A stretch of 64,000 bases of DNA from NCBI RefSeq assembly GCF_018129005.1, contig NZ_JAAEDL010000001.1, forward strand, positions 433,884 to 497,883, in the 5' to 3' direction. Positions 53,719-62,971 of the stretch are shown piece after piece; the stretch's first letter is position 1; each line of letters starts with the position of its first letter. The translations under genes and the position numbers were made by a program. Under the pieces are notes generated by a model. The model searched no databases. It saw only the letters and a program-made list of their open reading frames with translations, and was not told the DNA's origin. This DNA is from Neoroseomonas eburnea. GTDB taxonomy: Bacteria > Pseudomonadota > Alphaproteobacteria > Acetobacterales > Acetobacteraceae.

Positions 53719-54546
53719 TCAGCCGCCCTTCACGCCCCCGGCGGTCAGCCCGGCGACGATCTGCCTCTGCGCCAGCAGCGTCAGCAGCAGCACCGGCGCC
53801 GTCACCAGCAGGGCGGCGGCCGACAGCGGCCCCCAGGAGATCTGCTCGAAGGTCAGCATGTTGTTGACCGCGACGGGCAGCGTCCGCGTCTCCCGCCCCG
53901 CCAGCACCATGGCGAAGATGAAGTTGTTCCAGGAGAAGATGAAGGCGAGGATGGTCGCCACCGTGATGCCCGGCCGCGCCAGCGGCATCGCCACGTGGCG
54001 GAAGGCCTGCCAGATGGTGGCGCCATCGACCAGCGCCGCTTCCTCGAGCTCCGCCGGCAGCCCCTCGAAGAAGCCCATCATGATCCAGACCACGATGGGC
54101 ACGGTGATGACCAGGTGGGTGACGACGATCGGCGCCAGCGTCCCCGTCAGCCCGATCCACTGGAACAGCAGGAACAGCGGGATCAGGTAGGACAGGCCGG
54201 GCGTGATGCGGGCGATCAGGATCACCACCGCCGCCTTGGTCGCCTTCATCTTCGCGATGCCGTAGCCCGCCGGCACGCCGAACAGGATGGCGAGCCCGGT
54301 CGCGCTGAACGACACGATGACGGAGTTGATCGCATAGGTCAGGAAGTCGTTGCGCTCGAACACCGCGAGGAAATTGTCGGCCACCGGCGGGTTCGGGATG
54401 AAGACCGGCGGATAGTCGGTGTTGTCGAGCTCGGTCTTGAGCGACAGCGACAGCATCCACAGGAACACCAGGATGGCCGGCGAGACCAGCATCAGCACGC
54501 CGAAGCCGAAGCCGATATTGCCGGCGATGCGCCTGAGCTTCCGCAT
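53719..54546 (-). CDS. sugar ABC transporter permease (MalG type)
   Basis: A 275-residue permease with an N-terminal helix (IGFGFGVLMLVSPAILVFLWMLS), a proline-rich periplasmic loop, and the EAA loop ELEEAALVDGATIWQAFRHVAMPLARP of carbohydrate permeases. Its start overlaps the MalF-type stop by one base (TGATG). It forms the second half of a CUT1-type importer whose ATPase gene is not in the window. Confidence 0.9.
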   Translation of the reverse strand: MRKLRRIAGNIGFGFGVLMLVSPAILVFLWMLSLSLKTELDNTDYPPVFIPNPPVADNFLAVFERNDFLTYAINSVIVSFSATGLAILFGVPAGYGIAKMKATKAAVVILIARITPGLSYLIPLFLLFQWIGLTGTLAPIVVTHLVITVPIVVWIMMGFFEGLPAELEEAALVDGATIWQAFRHVAMPLARPGITVATILAFIFSWNNFIFAMVLAGRETRTLPVAVNNMLTFEQISWGPLSAAALLVTAPVLLLTLLAQRQIVAGLTAGGVKGG

Positions 54547-55466
54547 CACGCGTCCTTCACCCGCGCGCGGGTCCACAGCAGCACCATGGCCAGCGCGATG
54601 ATGATGGCGAAGAACACGACCACCACGGCGCTGGCGTAGCCGAGGTTGTAGTAAGCGAAGGCCTGCAGGTAGAGGAAGATGTTGATGGTCTCGCTCGCCG
54701 TGCCAGGCCCGCCCTGGGTGATGACGTAGATGGTGTCGAAGGCCTTCAGCGCGTCGATGGTGCGGATGATCAGCGCCACCACCAGGAAGGGTGCCAGCAG
54801 CGGCAGGGTGATGTGCCAGAAGGCCTGCAACGGGGTCGCGCCGTCGATCTTCGCCGCCTCGTAGGGATCGATCGGCAGCGAGGCCAGGCCGCCGAGCAGG
54901 ATCAGCATCACCAGCGGCGTCCAGTGCCAGACCTCGACCATCACCAGGGTCGGGATCACGGTGTCCGCGGCATAGACCCACATGCTGGGCGGGATGCCCA
55001 CCTGCTGCAGCAGCCAGTTCAGCACGCCGAGCTGCGGGTGGAACATCATCGTCCAGACCAGCGCGACGGCGACGGGGGTCGCCATCATCGGCAGGATGAA
55101 GACGGTGCGCGCCAGCCCGCGCAGCGGGAACTTCCGGTGGAAGGCCAGCGCCGCCAGCAGCCCCAGCACCATCGGGATCAGCACCGACAGGGCGGTGAAG
55201 TACAGCGTGCGCAGGATCGAGAGCAGGAAGCGCTCATCCTCCACCAGCTTGGCGTAGTTGGCGAAACCCACCCAGGACCGCCCGCCGCCGAGCTTCCACT
55301 CGTGCACCGACATGTACAGCGTGAACACCCAGGGGAAGATGATGGTGGCGATCACCACCGCGCCGCAGGGCACGACGAACCACCAGTATTGCCGGGCGTA
55401 GTTGCGCCGGCGGCGCGGGATCGCACCCGCCGCCGCCGTGCCCGCGAGGCTCGCCGCGCTGTCCAT
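54546..55466 (-). CDS. sugar ABC transporter permease (MalF type)
   Basis: A 306-residue permease with a first helix WWFVVPCGAVVIATIIFPWVFTLYMS, the VLPMM-like ILPMMATPVAVALVW, and the EAA loop YEAAKIDGATPLQAFWHITLPLLAPF. It starts four bases after the binding-protein stop and overlaps the MalG-type gene. It forms the importer channel with that protein. Confidence 0.9.
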   Translation of the reverse strand: MDSAASLAGTAAAGAIPRRRRNYARQYWWFVVPCGAVVIATIIFPWVFTLYMSVHEWKLGGGRSWVGFANYAKLVEDERFLLSILRTLYFTALSVLIPMVLGLLAALAFHRKFPLRGLARTVFILPMMATPVAVALVWTMMFHPQLGVLNWLLQQVGIPPSMWVYAADTVIPTLVMVEVWHWTPLVMLILLGGLASLPIDPYEAAKIDGATPLQAFWHITLPLLAPFLVVALIIRTIDALKAFDTIYVITQGGPGTASETINIFLYLQAFAYYNLGYASAVVVVFFAIIIALAMVLLWTRARVKDA

Positions 55467-55470
55467 GCCC

Positions 55471-56805
55471 TCAGGCCGCGCGCTCGGAGGCTTCGAGCAC
55501 CGGGCGGAAGGCCTCCGTCGCGCGCTTCAGCTCGGTCGCCACGTCGGCGCCGCCGATCGTGCTGGTCAGCGCCGCGCCGATGGTGTCGCGGAACTCGGTG
55601 ACGGGCACGATCTCCGGCAGGCCGGGGCGGCTGATGCGCGCGCTCTCGATCAGCGTGGCGAAGTACTCGCGCGAGAAGCGGCTGTTGCGGATCGCCTCCT
55701 CGTTCCGGTAGGGTGAGGTGCGCGCCGGCGCCCCCGCGCCCGAGGTCAGGAAGCGGAGCTGGTTGGTCTTGTTCACCGCCCATTGCGTGTAGAGCCAGGC
55801 CGCGCCCTTCTTGCGGCTGGCCTCGGAGATGCCGAGCGCGGTGCCGAACATGGCACAGTGATGATGGGCGGGGCCCCGCGGCACCACCGCATAGCCCACC
55901 TTGCCGGCGACGCGCGACCGCGCGCGGTCCTCGAGCGGCGTCGCGAAACCCACACCGTCCAGCCAGAAGGCGGCGCGGCCCTGCATGAAGGTGGTCTGGC
56001 TCTCGTTCCAGTTGAAGCCGGAGACGCCCGGCGGCGAGCAGTCGCGCAGCAGCTTCTTGTAGAACTCGCCGGCCCAGATCGCGTCCGGCGTGTCGGTGAT
56101 CAGCCGGCGCTGGTCATCCAGGCAGTCGCGCTGCTGCGTGCCCAGCAGGAAGGAGGACCACAGCACCACATTGGCGTTGCGCAGGCCGCGCCCGACATTG
56201 CCGAAGATCTGGCGCGACGGATCGTTCAGCCGCATCGCGCTGTCGTACATCTCGTCGAAGGTCTGCGGGGGGCGGATGTTCTTCGCCTCCAGCAATTCCT
56301 TGTTGTAGTAGAGGATGAAGTAGTCGGTGAACTCGGGCAGCGTGTCCATCCGCCCGTCCGCCTGGGTGGAATAGGCGACGGCGCCGGCGCCGAAATCCGC
56401 GAAGTCGAACTCCGGATCGGTGATGGAGGCATCGGCCATCAGCGCCCTGATGTCGGTCGTCCAGCGCGCGCGGCCGACCTGCCGCTTGTTGACGTGCAGG
56501 CTGATGCTGATGACGTCGAAGGACGGCCGGCCCGAGGCGAACTCGATGACGAATTTCTGCCGGTGCTGCTGCTCGGGGATCTGCTCGGAGCCGACGCGGA
56601 TGCCGGTCAGCTCCTCGAATTCGCGCTGGTTCTGGATCAGGATCTGGCTGCGCGGATTGGCGGTCAGGCTGACCTCGATCCGCTCGCCCGCGAAGCGCTT
56701 CCAGTCGAAGCGGGACTGCGCATTCGCCTCCCGCACGATGGGGGGTGCCGCAAGCAGGCCGGCGCCAGCCGTCAGCGCCGTCCGGCGCGTGATGCCACGG
56801 GTCAT
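55471..56805 (-). CDS. sugar ABC transporter substrate-binding protein (SBP_bac_1)
   Basis: A 444-residue extracellular binding protein with a twin-arginine-like signal (RRTALTAGAGLLAAPPIVREA). It shows the hallmark QREFEELTGIRVGSEQIPEQQ, then FDVISISLHVNKRQV, LPEFTDYFILYYNKELLEA and GEFYKKLLRD. It captures a carbohydrate or polyol for the two permeases immediately downstream. GGAGGGAACGAC gives a good ribosome-binding site. The ligand is unknown. Confidence 0.9.
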   Translation of the reverse strand: MTRGITRRTALTAGAGLLAAPPIVREANAQSRFDWKRFAGERIEVSLTANPRSQILIQNQREFEELTGIRVGSEQIPEQQHRQKFVIEFASGRPSFDVISISLHVNKRQVGRARWTTDIRALMADASITDPEFDFADFGAGAVAYSTQADGRMDTLPEFTDYFILYYNKELLEAKNIRPPQTFDEMYDSAMRLNDPSRQIFGNVGRGLRNANVVLWSSFLLGTQQRDCLDDQRRLITDTPDAIWAGEFYKKLLRDCSPPGVSGFNWNESQTTFMQGRAAFWLDGVGFATPLEDRARSRVAGKVGYAVVPRGPAHHHCAMFGTALGISEASRKKGAAWLYTQWAVNKTNQLRFLTSGAGAPARTSPYRNEEAIRNSRFSREYFATLIESARISRPGLPEIVPVTEFRDTIGAALTSTIGGADVATELKRATEAFRPVLEASERAA

Positions 56806-56899
56806 GTCGTTCCCTCCGCAGGCGGCGGGTTCGGCCCCGCCTTCCCTGACGGCATGCAGTCTCGGCCCGAACCGGGCGCCCCGGCAAGCGGGGGTGCGG

Positions 56900-57463
56900 T
56901 CACACGGCAGCGCGGCGGAGCGGCTCCAGCACGGCGGGGTCGGTGATCGGCGCCGTGTCCCAGGGGGGCGCGGGCGGCGGGTCCAGCGTCTCGAACACCG
57001 TCGCGAGTTCGATCGACCCCGTTTCCGCCGGGCGCGGATAGGGGGTCGGATCGGGCAGGCCGGGCCCTTTCGGCCGGCCGACGGCGATGAAGAAATCCTC
57101 GAGCCCGGCCGGGACCAGCATCCACAGCATGCGGAAGGGCTCGGCGCCGTCGTTGATGAAGCCGTGCCGCACATGCGCCGGCGCCACCATGAAGGTGCCG
57201 GCGGCGATGCGCCGCACGACGCCATCCAGCCGCGCCAGGCATTGCCCGGACACCACCCAGAAGATCTCGGTCTGCGCCGGATGCGCGTGCTCGCGGATCT
57301 TGCCGAGCGGCGGCAGTTCCTGGAGGCCGGCCGAGACCCCCGCCGGCGCACCGGCCATCCGCGGGGAGGTCAGCACCTCGATCCAGCCATTGGCCGGCTG
57401 GGGCTGCCAATGCTGCTCGCCCTGGCCGGGCGGCACGACGATCATGCGCGGCGTCCCGGTCAC
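56900..57463 (-). CDS. cupin-domain protein
   Basis: A 187-residue protein with a double-stranded beta-helix cupin. Motif 1 contains REHAHPAQTEIFWVVSG, with two histidines and a glutamate, and motif 2 is around VAPAHVRHGFIND, so the metal ligands look intact. It may be a sugar isomerase, a dioxygenase or a ligand sensor. It lies 10 bp after an HtrA-like gene and 94 bp before the sugar-binding gene, probably in one transcript. Two ATGs (57463, 57448) are possible. Confidence 0.8.
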   Translation of the reverse strand: MTGTPRMIVVPPGQGEQHWQPQPANGWIEVLTSPRMAGAPAGVSAGLQELPPLGKIREHAHPAQTEIFWVVSGQCLARLDGVVRRIAAGTFMVAPAHVRHGFINDGAEPFRMLWMLVPAGLEDFFIAVGRPKGPGLPDPTPYPRPAETGSIELATVFETLDPPPAPPWDTAPITDPAVLEPLRRAAV

Positions 57464-57473
57464 GCGGTTCCCC

Positions 57474-58442
57474 TCAGTGCAGGCGCGGATGCTTGAGAAA
57501 GCTCGAACGGTCGGAGGAGACGACGCTGACGTCGCGCGACCCCCGCGCCCGGCCGAGCTTCAGCTTCACCGTCGCCCCGGCATCGCCCGCGGACCACACC
57601 GCGCGCCACAGCTCCGCAAGGTCGGTCACCGCCGCGCCGCCGACCGAGAGCACCCGGTCGCCGCTGCGCACGCCGGAATTCTCCGCCGGCCCGCCGGGCG
57701 CGAGGGAAGCCACCGCCACCCCCTCCTCGTCCTCGGTGGCGTAGAGGCCGAGCCAGGGCCGCGCCGGCCGGTTCACCCGCCCGAGGGTCAGCAGGTCGTT
57801 GAGGATCGGCGAGAGCCGGTGCACCGGCACCACCATGTTGAGGTCGAGCCGACGCCCCTCCTCGCCCTGCTGCAGGATGAGGGAGCCGATGCCCATCAGC
57901 TTGCCGTCCGGCCCGATCAGCCCGGCCCCGCCCCAGGAAGGATGCGCCGGCGCGGTGAACAGCGCGTCCTCCAGCAGGTATTCCCAGTAGCCGGCGAAGG
58001 GCTGGCGCGCGACCAGCTTGGCGGAGACCGCATGCGGCCGCCCGCCGGCGGCGGCGAGCACCACCGGCGCGCCGATGCGCAAGGCCTCGCTGTCGCCGAG
58101 TTCCATCGGCGCGATGCCGAGCTTGCCCAGCGCCTGCACCAGGCCGAATCCGGTCTCCTGGTCCACGGCGAGGGTATGGCCGGGCACGGCGCGGCCATCG
58201 GCGGCGGTGATCCAGATGCTCTCCGCCTCGGTCACCAGGTAGCCGACAGTCAATACGAGCCCGTCACGGATGACGACGCCGCTGCCTTCCCGATCGGTGC
58301 CGAGCACGCGCGCGGTGTAGGCATCGGCCGGCACCTGGGAGCGAAGCCCGACCACGCGGCCCAGCGCCGCGTCGAGGTCGAAGGAGAAATCGGTGGGGTC
58401 GGGCTGGAGGTGTTCGGGAACGTCCCAGTCGTCCTTGGCCAT
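57474..58442 (-). CDS. HtrA/S1C-like PDZ protein without catalytic triad (pseudoprotease)
   Basis: A 322-residue protein with the DegP/HtrA trypsin fold and one C-terminal PDZ domain (PWLGLYATEDEEGVAVASLAPGGP to KLKLGRARG). Aligned with DegP, His of LTNNHV is Tyr (LVLTVGYLV), Asp of SDIALL is Gly (ETGFGLVQ), and Ser of GNSGG is Trp (SWGGAG), so all three catalytic residues are lost. No signal peptide is seen, which suggests a cytoplasmic location. ATG 58442 is chosen; the open frame continues upstream. It may act as a chaperone or scaffold. Confidence 0.7.
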   Translation of the reverse strand: MAKDDWDVPEHLQPDPTDFSFDLDAALGRVVGLRSQVPADAYTARVLGTDREGSGVVIRDGLVLTVGYLVTEAESIWITAADGRAVPGHTLAVDQETGFGLVQALGKLGIAPMELGDSEALRIGAPVVLAAAGGRPHAVSAKLVARQPFAGYWEYLLEDALFTAPAHPSWGGAGLIGPDGKLMGIGSLILQQGEEGRRLDLNMVVPVHRLSPILNDLLTLGRVNRPARPWLGLYATEDEEGVAVASLAPGGPAENSGVRSGDRVLSVGGAAVTDLAELWRAVWSAGDAGATVKLKLGRARGSRDVSVVSSDRSSFLKHPRLH

Positions 58443-58550
58443 GCTGTGTCCGTCGGCGCTCCGCGTCGGAAAGGTTGGGTTGCTTCCTAGCACGATCCGG
58501 CGGCGGGCGCATGGCGCGCCGGTCCCGCGGGGCCGGCGCGCCGTCCCACC

Positions 58551-60140
58551 TCAGCTCTTGCGGACGTTCCAGAAGGTCGGGAAGCCCTTCTGCACGCCCG
58601 TCACGTTGCTGCGGAAGGCGGTCGGCTGGAAATACTGGCCGAGGGGGATGGAGGGGACATCCACCATGCACTGGATCTGCATCTGGCGGCACACTTCCTG
58701 CTGCGCGGCGAGGTTCGGCGCCTCGAACCAGGCTTCGCGCAGTTCCTCGAGCCTCGGGCTGGTGCACCAGCCGGGCCAGGCGGAGCGCTGGTCCCCATTG
58801 CCGCGGATCGCGTAGTGGTTGGCGGGGTCCATGTGGTCCACCCCCTCCCAGCCGGTATTGAGGCAGGACCAGCCGCCCTGGTCGACCGGCCCGCGATTGT
58901 TGCGCCGCGACAGCATGGTGCCCCAGTCGGTGGCGACATAGTCCACATTCATGCCGATGCGGCCCATCACATCGGCCATCACCTCGCCGATCGCCTTGAA
59001 CTGCGCGTAGTCGGTGGCGGCGAGCAGCGTCACCTTCTCGTTCGCGTAGCCCGCCTGCTTCAGCATCTCCTTGACCTTGTCGAAATCGCGCGGGCCCTTG
59101 AGCGGTTCCAGCCCGGCCTCGCTCGCCATTGGCGTATTGGGGCAGAAGACGCCGTGCGGCACGTGGAACATGGTCGGGTCGTCGCCGACGATCGCCTGCA
59201 TGAAGTCCGTCTGGCTGAAGGCGTGCAGCATGGCCCGGCGGATCGCGGGATTGTTGAAGGGCGGCTGCAGATGGTTCGGCCGCATCATGTCGACCGAGCC
59301 GGTCGGGTTGTTCAGGACGACCGTGATCTGCCGGTTGCGCCGCAGCAACGGCAGCAGGTCATGGGTCGGGTTCTCCCACCAATCCTGCTCGCCCCGGGCG
59401 AGCGCGGCGACCTTGGTGGCGGCATCGGGGATGGTGGTCCATTCGACCCGGTCGAAGAACACCCGCTTCGGGCCGGCATTCCATTCCATCGGCCCGTCCT
59501 CGCGCGGGACGTAGCCGTCGAACTTCGCGTAGACATTGCGCGATCCCGGAACGCGCTCGCTCGCGACGAAGCGGAACGGGCCGGATCCGACCATCTCGGT
59601 GATCTGGGTGAAGGGGTCGGTGTTGGCCAGCCGCTCCGGCATCATCGCCGGCATCGGCGAGGTAACCTTGCCCAGGGCCGCCGGCAGCAGCGGAAATGGC
59701 CGCTTGAGCACGAAGCGGATGGTGCGGTCGTCCGGGGCGCTGAGTTCGTCGGTGCGCTCCATCAGCGCGCCGCCCAGCGCGTCGCGCTTCGCCCAGCGGC
59801 GGATCGAGGCGACGCAGTCCCGCGCCAGCACGCGTTCGCCGTCATGCCACATCAGCCCCGGGCGCAGCGTGAGGTTCCACAGCTTGCCGTCGTTCCCGAT
59901 GGTGTGGCCGGCGACCATCTGCGGATGCGGCTGGAAATTCGCATCCGACCCGTAGAGCATGTCGAACACCATGTGCCCGTGGCCGCGGGTGACATAGGCC
60001 GGGGTGAAGTGCGGATCGAGAAACGCAAGGTCGATCTGCGGAATGAAGCGCAGGACGTTGGCGCCCTGCGCGGCGGCGAGCCTCGGTGCCGCGATGGCGG
60101 CAGCGGCAAGGGCAAAGGTCGATCGACGGCTGACGGACAT
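58551..60140 (-). CDS. peptide ABC transporter periplasmic substrate-binding protein (SBP_bac_5)
   Basis: A 529-residue cluster C binding protein with a signal peptide (SRRSTFALAAAAIAAPRLAAAQ). Landmarks are RFIPQIDLAFLDPHFTPAYV, LWNLTLRPGLMWHDGERV, MVGSGPFRFVAS and the C-terminal MVDVPSIPLGQYFQPTAFR. GGAGG lies upstream of ATG 60140. No permease or ATPase is adjacent, so it must work with a transporter encoded elsewhere or with one of the two peptide importers in the window. Confidence 0.9.
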   Translation of the reverse strand: MSVSRRSTFALAAAAIAAPRLAAAQGANVLRFIPQIDLAFLDPHFTPAYVTRGHGHMVFDMLYGSDANFQPHPQMVAGHTIGNDGKLWNLTLRPGLMWHDGERVLARDCVASIRRWAKRDALGGALMERTDELSAPDDRTIRFVLKRPFPLLPAALGKVTSPMPAMMPERLANTDPFTQITEMVGSGPFRFVASERVPGSRNVYAKFDGYVPREDGPMEWNAGPKRVFFDRVEWTTIPDAATKVAALARGEQDWWENPTHDLLPLLRRNRQITVVLNNPTGSVDMMRPNHLQPPFNNPAIRRAMLHAFSQTDFMQAIVGDDPTMFHVPHGVFCPNTPMASEAGLEPLKGPRDFDKVKEMLKQAGYANEKVTLLAATDYAQFKAIGEVMADVMGRIGMNVDYVATDWGTMLSRRNNRGPVDQGGWSCLNTGWEGVDHMDPANHYAIRGNGDQRSAWPGWCTSPRLEELREAWFEAPNLAAQQEVCRQMQIQCMVDVPSIPLGQYFQPTAFRSNVTGVQKGFPTFWNVRKS

Positions 60141-60301
60141 GCGGCCTCCTCGTTGGAACGTGACCGGTTCTTCTCCCAGTGGCGCAAGGCTAGTGCCCGC
60201 GTTGCGATGAGGCTAGCCGCGGCAGGCCACGCCCCGGCAAAAAGGAGCCGTCCGGCGCCATCTGGCCTTCCGGACGCGCTGCGCTACCATGCCGGCCAGG
60301 A

Positions 60302-61309
60302 ATGGAAACCGTCCCGAGAGAGATGCAGCAAGGCCTGCACGCGATGGGCCTGCTCGCCCCGGGCGCGGCGGCGCGCGGCATCCCGCTCGCCGGCGGCGTG
60401 TCCTCGGACATCTGGCGCGTCGCGCTGCCGGACGGGCGGGAGATCTGCGTCAAGCGCGCCCTGCCGAAGCTGAAGGTGGCCGCCGACTGGCAGGCGCCGG
60501 TGGTGCGCAACCGCTACGAGGCGCGCTGGCTCGCCCGCGCCGCGCAGGTCGCGCCGGGCGCCGCCCCCGCCCTGCTCGGCCAGGACGAGGCGACCGGCAC
60601 GCTGGCGATGGAATGGCTCGCGCCCGAGGCCTATCCGGTATGGAAGGCGCGCCTGCGCGACGGCGAGGCGGACACCGGCTTCGCCGCCGAGGTCGGCCGG
60701 CGCCTCGCGCGCATCCAGGCGCAGGTGGCGCTGCGGCCGGAGATCGCATCCGATTTCCCGACGGACGAGCTCTTCTACGCCATACGGATCGAGCCCTACC
60801 TGGTCGCGGCGTCGCGGGCCCATCCGGACCTCGCCGCGCCACTCGTCGCGCTCGCGGCGCGCACGGCGGCGACGAAGCGGACGCTGGTGCATGGCGACGT
60901 CAGCCCGAAGAACATCCTGGTCGGGCCGAAGGGGCCGGTGTTCCTCGATGCGGAATGCGCCTGGTGGGGCGACCCGGCCTTCGACCTCGCCTTCTGCCTC
61001 AACCACCTGCTGCTGAAATGCCTGTGGACGCCGCGTGCGGCGCAGGGCTTCCTCGGCTGCTTCGACGCACTGGCGACGGCGTATCTCGCCGGCGTGGGGT
61101 GGGAGGCGCCGGCGACGCTGGAGGCGCGCGCGGCGAGCCTGTTGCCCGGCCTGTTCCTCGCGCGCGTGGACGGCAAGAGCCCGGTCGAGTACCTGACCGG
61201 GGAGACGGACAAGAACCGCGTGCGCCGCGTGGCGCGCGCGCTGCTGCTGGCGCCGCCCACCCGGCTGCGCACGGTGCGCACCGCCTGGGAGGAAGAGATC
61301 GGCGCATGA
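60302..61309 (+). CDS. aminoglycoside-phosphotransferase-family kinase (APH fold)
   Basis: A 335-residue protein-kinase-like small-molecule kinase. The ATP-binding region is LPDGREICVKRALPKLK (Lys51), the catalytic loop is LVHGDVSPKNILVG (His197, Asp199, Asn204), and the Mg2+-binding acid is Asp216 in VFLDAECAWWGDPAFDLAF. Family members phosphorylate hydroxyls of sugars, choline or amino acids. The start is uncertain: 60302 or ATG 60323. It overlaps the enolase-like gene by four bases (ATGA), which implies that the two act on one substrate pathway. Confidence 0.85.
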   Translation: METVPREMQQGLHAMGLLAPGAAARGIPLAGGVSSDIWRVALPDGREICVKRALPKLKVAADWQAPVVRNRYEARWLARAAQVAPGAAPALLGQDEATGTLAMEWLAPEAYPVWKARLRDGEADTGFAAEVGRRLARIQAQVALRPEIASDFPTDELFYAIRIEPYLVAASRAHPDLAAPLVALAARTAATKRTLVHGDVSPKNILVGPKGPVFLDAECAWWGDPAFDLAFCLNHLLLKCLWTPRAAQGFLGCFDALATAYLAGVGWEAPATLEARAASLLPGLFLARVDGKSPVEYLTGETDKNRVRRVARALLLAPPTRLRTVRTAWEEEIGA

Positions 61310-62595
61310 CCGGAACCACGATCAGCTCCATCCGCGGCCGCCGCGTCTGGGACAGCCGCGGCCGACCGACGGTGGAGGCGGAAGTGCGGCTCGCCGGCGG
61401 CGCGCGCGGGTTGGCGATCGCGCCGGCCGGGGCCAGCACCGGCAGCGGCGAGGCGCTCGACCGCCGCGACGGCGGCACCGCCTTCGGCGGCTACGACGTG
61501 AAGGGCGCGGTCGCCTCGGTGAACGAGGAGATCGCGCCGGCGCTCGCCGGCATGGATGCGGCGGACCAGGCGGCGCTGGATGCGAAGCTGATCGCGCTGG
61601 ACGGCACGCCGAACAAGTCGCGACTGGGCGCGAACGCGACGCTCGCGGTGTCGATGGCGGCGGCGCATGCCGCGGCGCATGCGCATGGCATGCTGCTGTG
61701 GAAACATCTCGGCGGCGATGACGCGACGCTCTTGCCGCTGCCGCAGATCCAGATCCTCGGCGGCGGCGCGCATGCGGGGCGGCGCGTGGACATCCAGGAC
61801 TTCCTGGTGATCTGCCCGGCGGCGACGAGCTTCGCCGAGGCGCTCGACTGGACGGCGGAAGTGTACCGCGCCGCCGGCGCCATCATGAAGGAGCGCGGCC
61901 TGCTGCAGGGCGTCGCCGACGAGGGCGGCTGGTGGCCCGCCTTCACGGCCAACGAGCAGGCGCTGGAGACGCTGGTGAAGGCGATCGAGCGCGCCGGCTT
62001 CGTGCCGGGGAAGCAGGTGGCGATCGCGCTCGACATCGCGGCGACGGATTTCGGCAGGGGCGGGAAGTACCGGCTCGGGCTGGAAGGGCGGGAACTGGAT
62101 ACCGACGGCATGATCCGCATGCTGCTCGGCTGGCTTGCGGCCTATCCCATCGCCTCGATCGAGGACCCCTTGGCGGAGGACGATGCCGAGGGCTTCGCGG
62201 CCTTCACGCGCGAAGTCGGCGATCGCGTGCAGGTGGTGGGCGACGATTTCCTGGTGACGGATGCCGCGCGCGTGCGCGCGGCGGCGAAGGCCGGCGCCGC
62301 GAACACGGTGCTGATCAAGCCGAACCAGCGCGGCACGCTGACCGAAACGCGCGCGGCGTGGGAAGCTGCGAAGGAGGTCGGCTATGCCGGCATCGTCAGC
62401 GCACGGTCGGGCGAGACGGAGGATGTGACGATCGTGCACCTCGCGCTCGGCTGGGGCGTGGGGCAGTTGAAGGTCGGGTCCTTCGCGCGGTCCGAGCGCA
62501 TGGCGAAGTGGAACGAGGCGCTGCGGATCGAGGAAGGGCTCGGCGCGCGGGCTCGGTTTGCCGGCGGGGCGGTGCTGGGTCGGTGCCGCCGATGA
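61306..62595 (+). CDS. divergent enolase paralog
   Basis: A 429-residue enolase-superfamily protein with the family motifs GASTGSGEAL, GGGAHAGRRVDIQDFL, DEGGWWPAF, metal ligands Asp243, Glu286 and Asp313, catalytic Lys338 (LIKPNQRGTLTET) and SARSGETED. In true enolases the last motif is SHRSGETED, so the catalytic histidine is replaced by Ala366, and TG in GQIKTGS is replaced by VG. It probably dehydrates a related phosphorylated or free hydroxyacid rather than 2-phosphoglycerate. It is coupled to a kinase gene and followed by a hydroxyacid dehydrogenase. Confidence 0.82.
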   Translation: MTGTTISSIRGRRVWDSRGRPTVEAEVRLAGGARGLAIAPAGASTGSGEALDRRDGGTAFGGYDVKGAVASVNEEIAPALAGMDAADQAALDAKLIALDGTPNKSRLGANATLAVSMAAAHAAAHAHGMLLWKHLGGDDATLLPLPQIQILGGGAHAGRRVDIQDFLVICPAATSFAEALDWTAEVYRAAGAIMKERGLLQGVADEGGWWPAFTANEQALETLVKAIERAGFVPGKQVAIALDIAATDFGRGGKYRLGLEGRELDTDGMIRMLLGWLAAYPIASIEDPLAEDDAEGFAAFTREVGDRVQVVGDDFLVTDAARVRAAAKAGAANTVLIKPNQRGTLTETRAAWEAAKEVGYAGIVSARSGETEDVTIVHLALGWGVGQLKVGSFARSERMAKWNEALRIEEGLGARARFAGGAVLGRCRR

Positions 62596-62971
62596 GGACA
62601 CCTCATGGCTTTGGCCGTTCCGGAGATCCTGTCTCTTTGACAGGCTGCGGAAGATCGGCGGATCGACGCGTTGAGAGGGGCGCCGCCCCTCTCAAACTCA
62701 CCCCGCCAAAGGCCGAAAGGCCTTTGGAAACCATCACTTCGGGTCATCGCGGGTCCAGGCGACCGCGCCCCCCGGTGGGGGAACTTGAGGAAGCAACTCC
62801 CCCTCGATTCGGGCCATTCGGCGGATCGGCGCGATCGCATGGGCGCAGTGCGATCCTTGGCGATTCTCCTACACCCTGCTCGCCGGCGCTACATCAAGTC
62901 CCGGTTTCCAAAGGCCTTTCGGCCTTTGGCGGGGTGGGTCCGGGAGGGGCGGCGCCCCTCCCGTCCGTCCG
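62596..62971. repeat. inverted pair of CCAAAGG-type repeats
   Basis: No gene is seen in these 376 bp. Left copy: TTGAGAGGGGC / GCCCCTCTCAA (62671-62695), then CCAAAGGCC / GGCCTTTGG (62706-62727). Right copy, inverted: CCAAAGGCC / GGCCTTTGG (62908-62929), then GGGAGGGGC / GCCCCTCCC (62942-62962). The 170 bp between them shows no clear structure. The right hairpin ends 9 bases before the start codon of the next gene. Confidence 0.8.

Noticed and set aside
61306..62595. Annotation as the housekeeping enolase.
   Set aside because: Loss of the conserved histidine in the SHRSGETED motif and the coupling to a kinase gene make a paralog with another substrate more likely.
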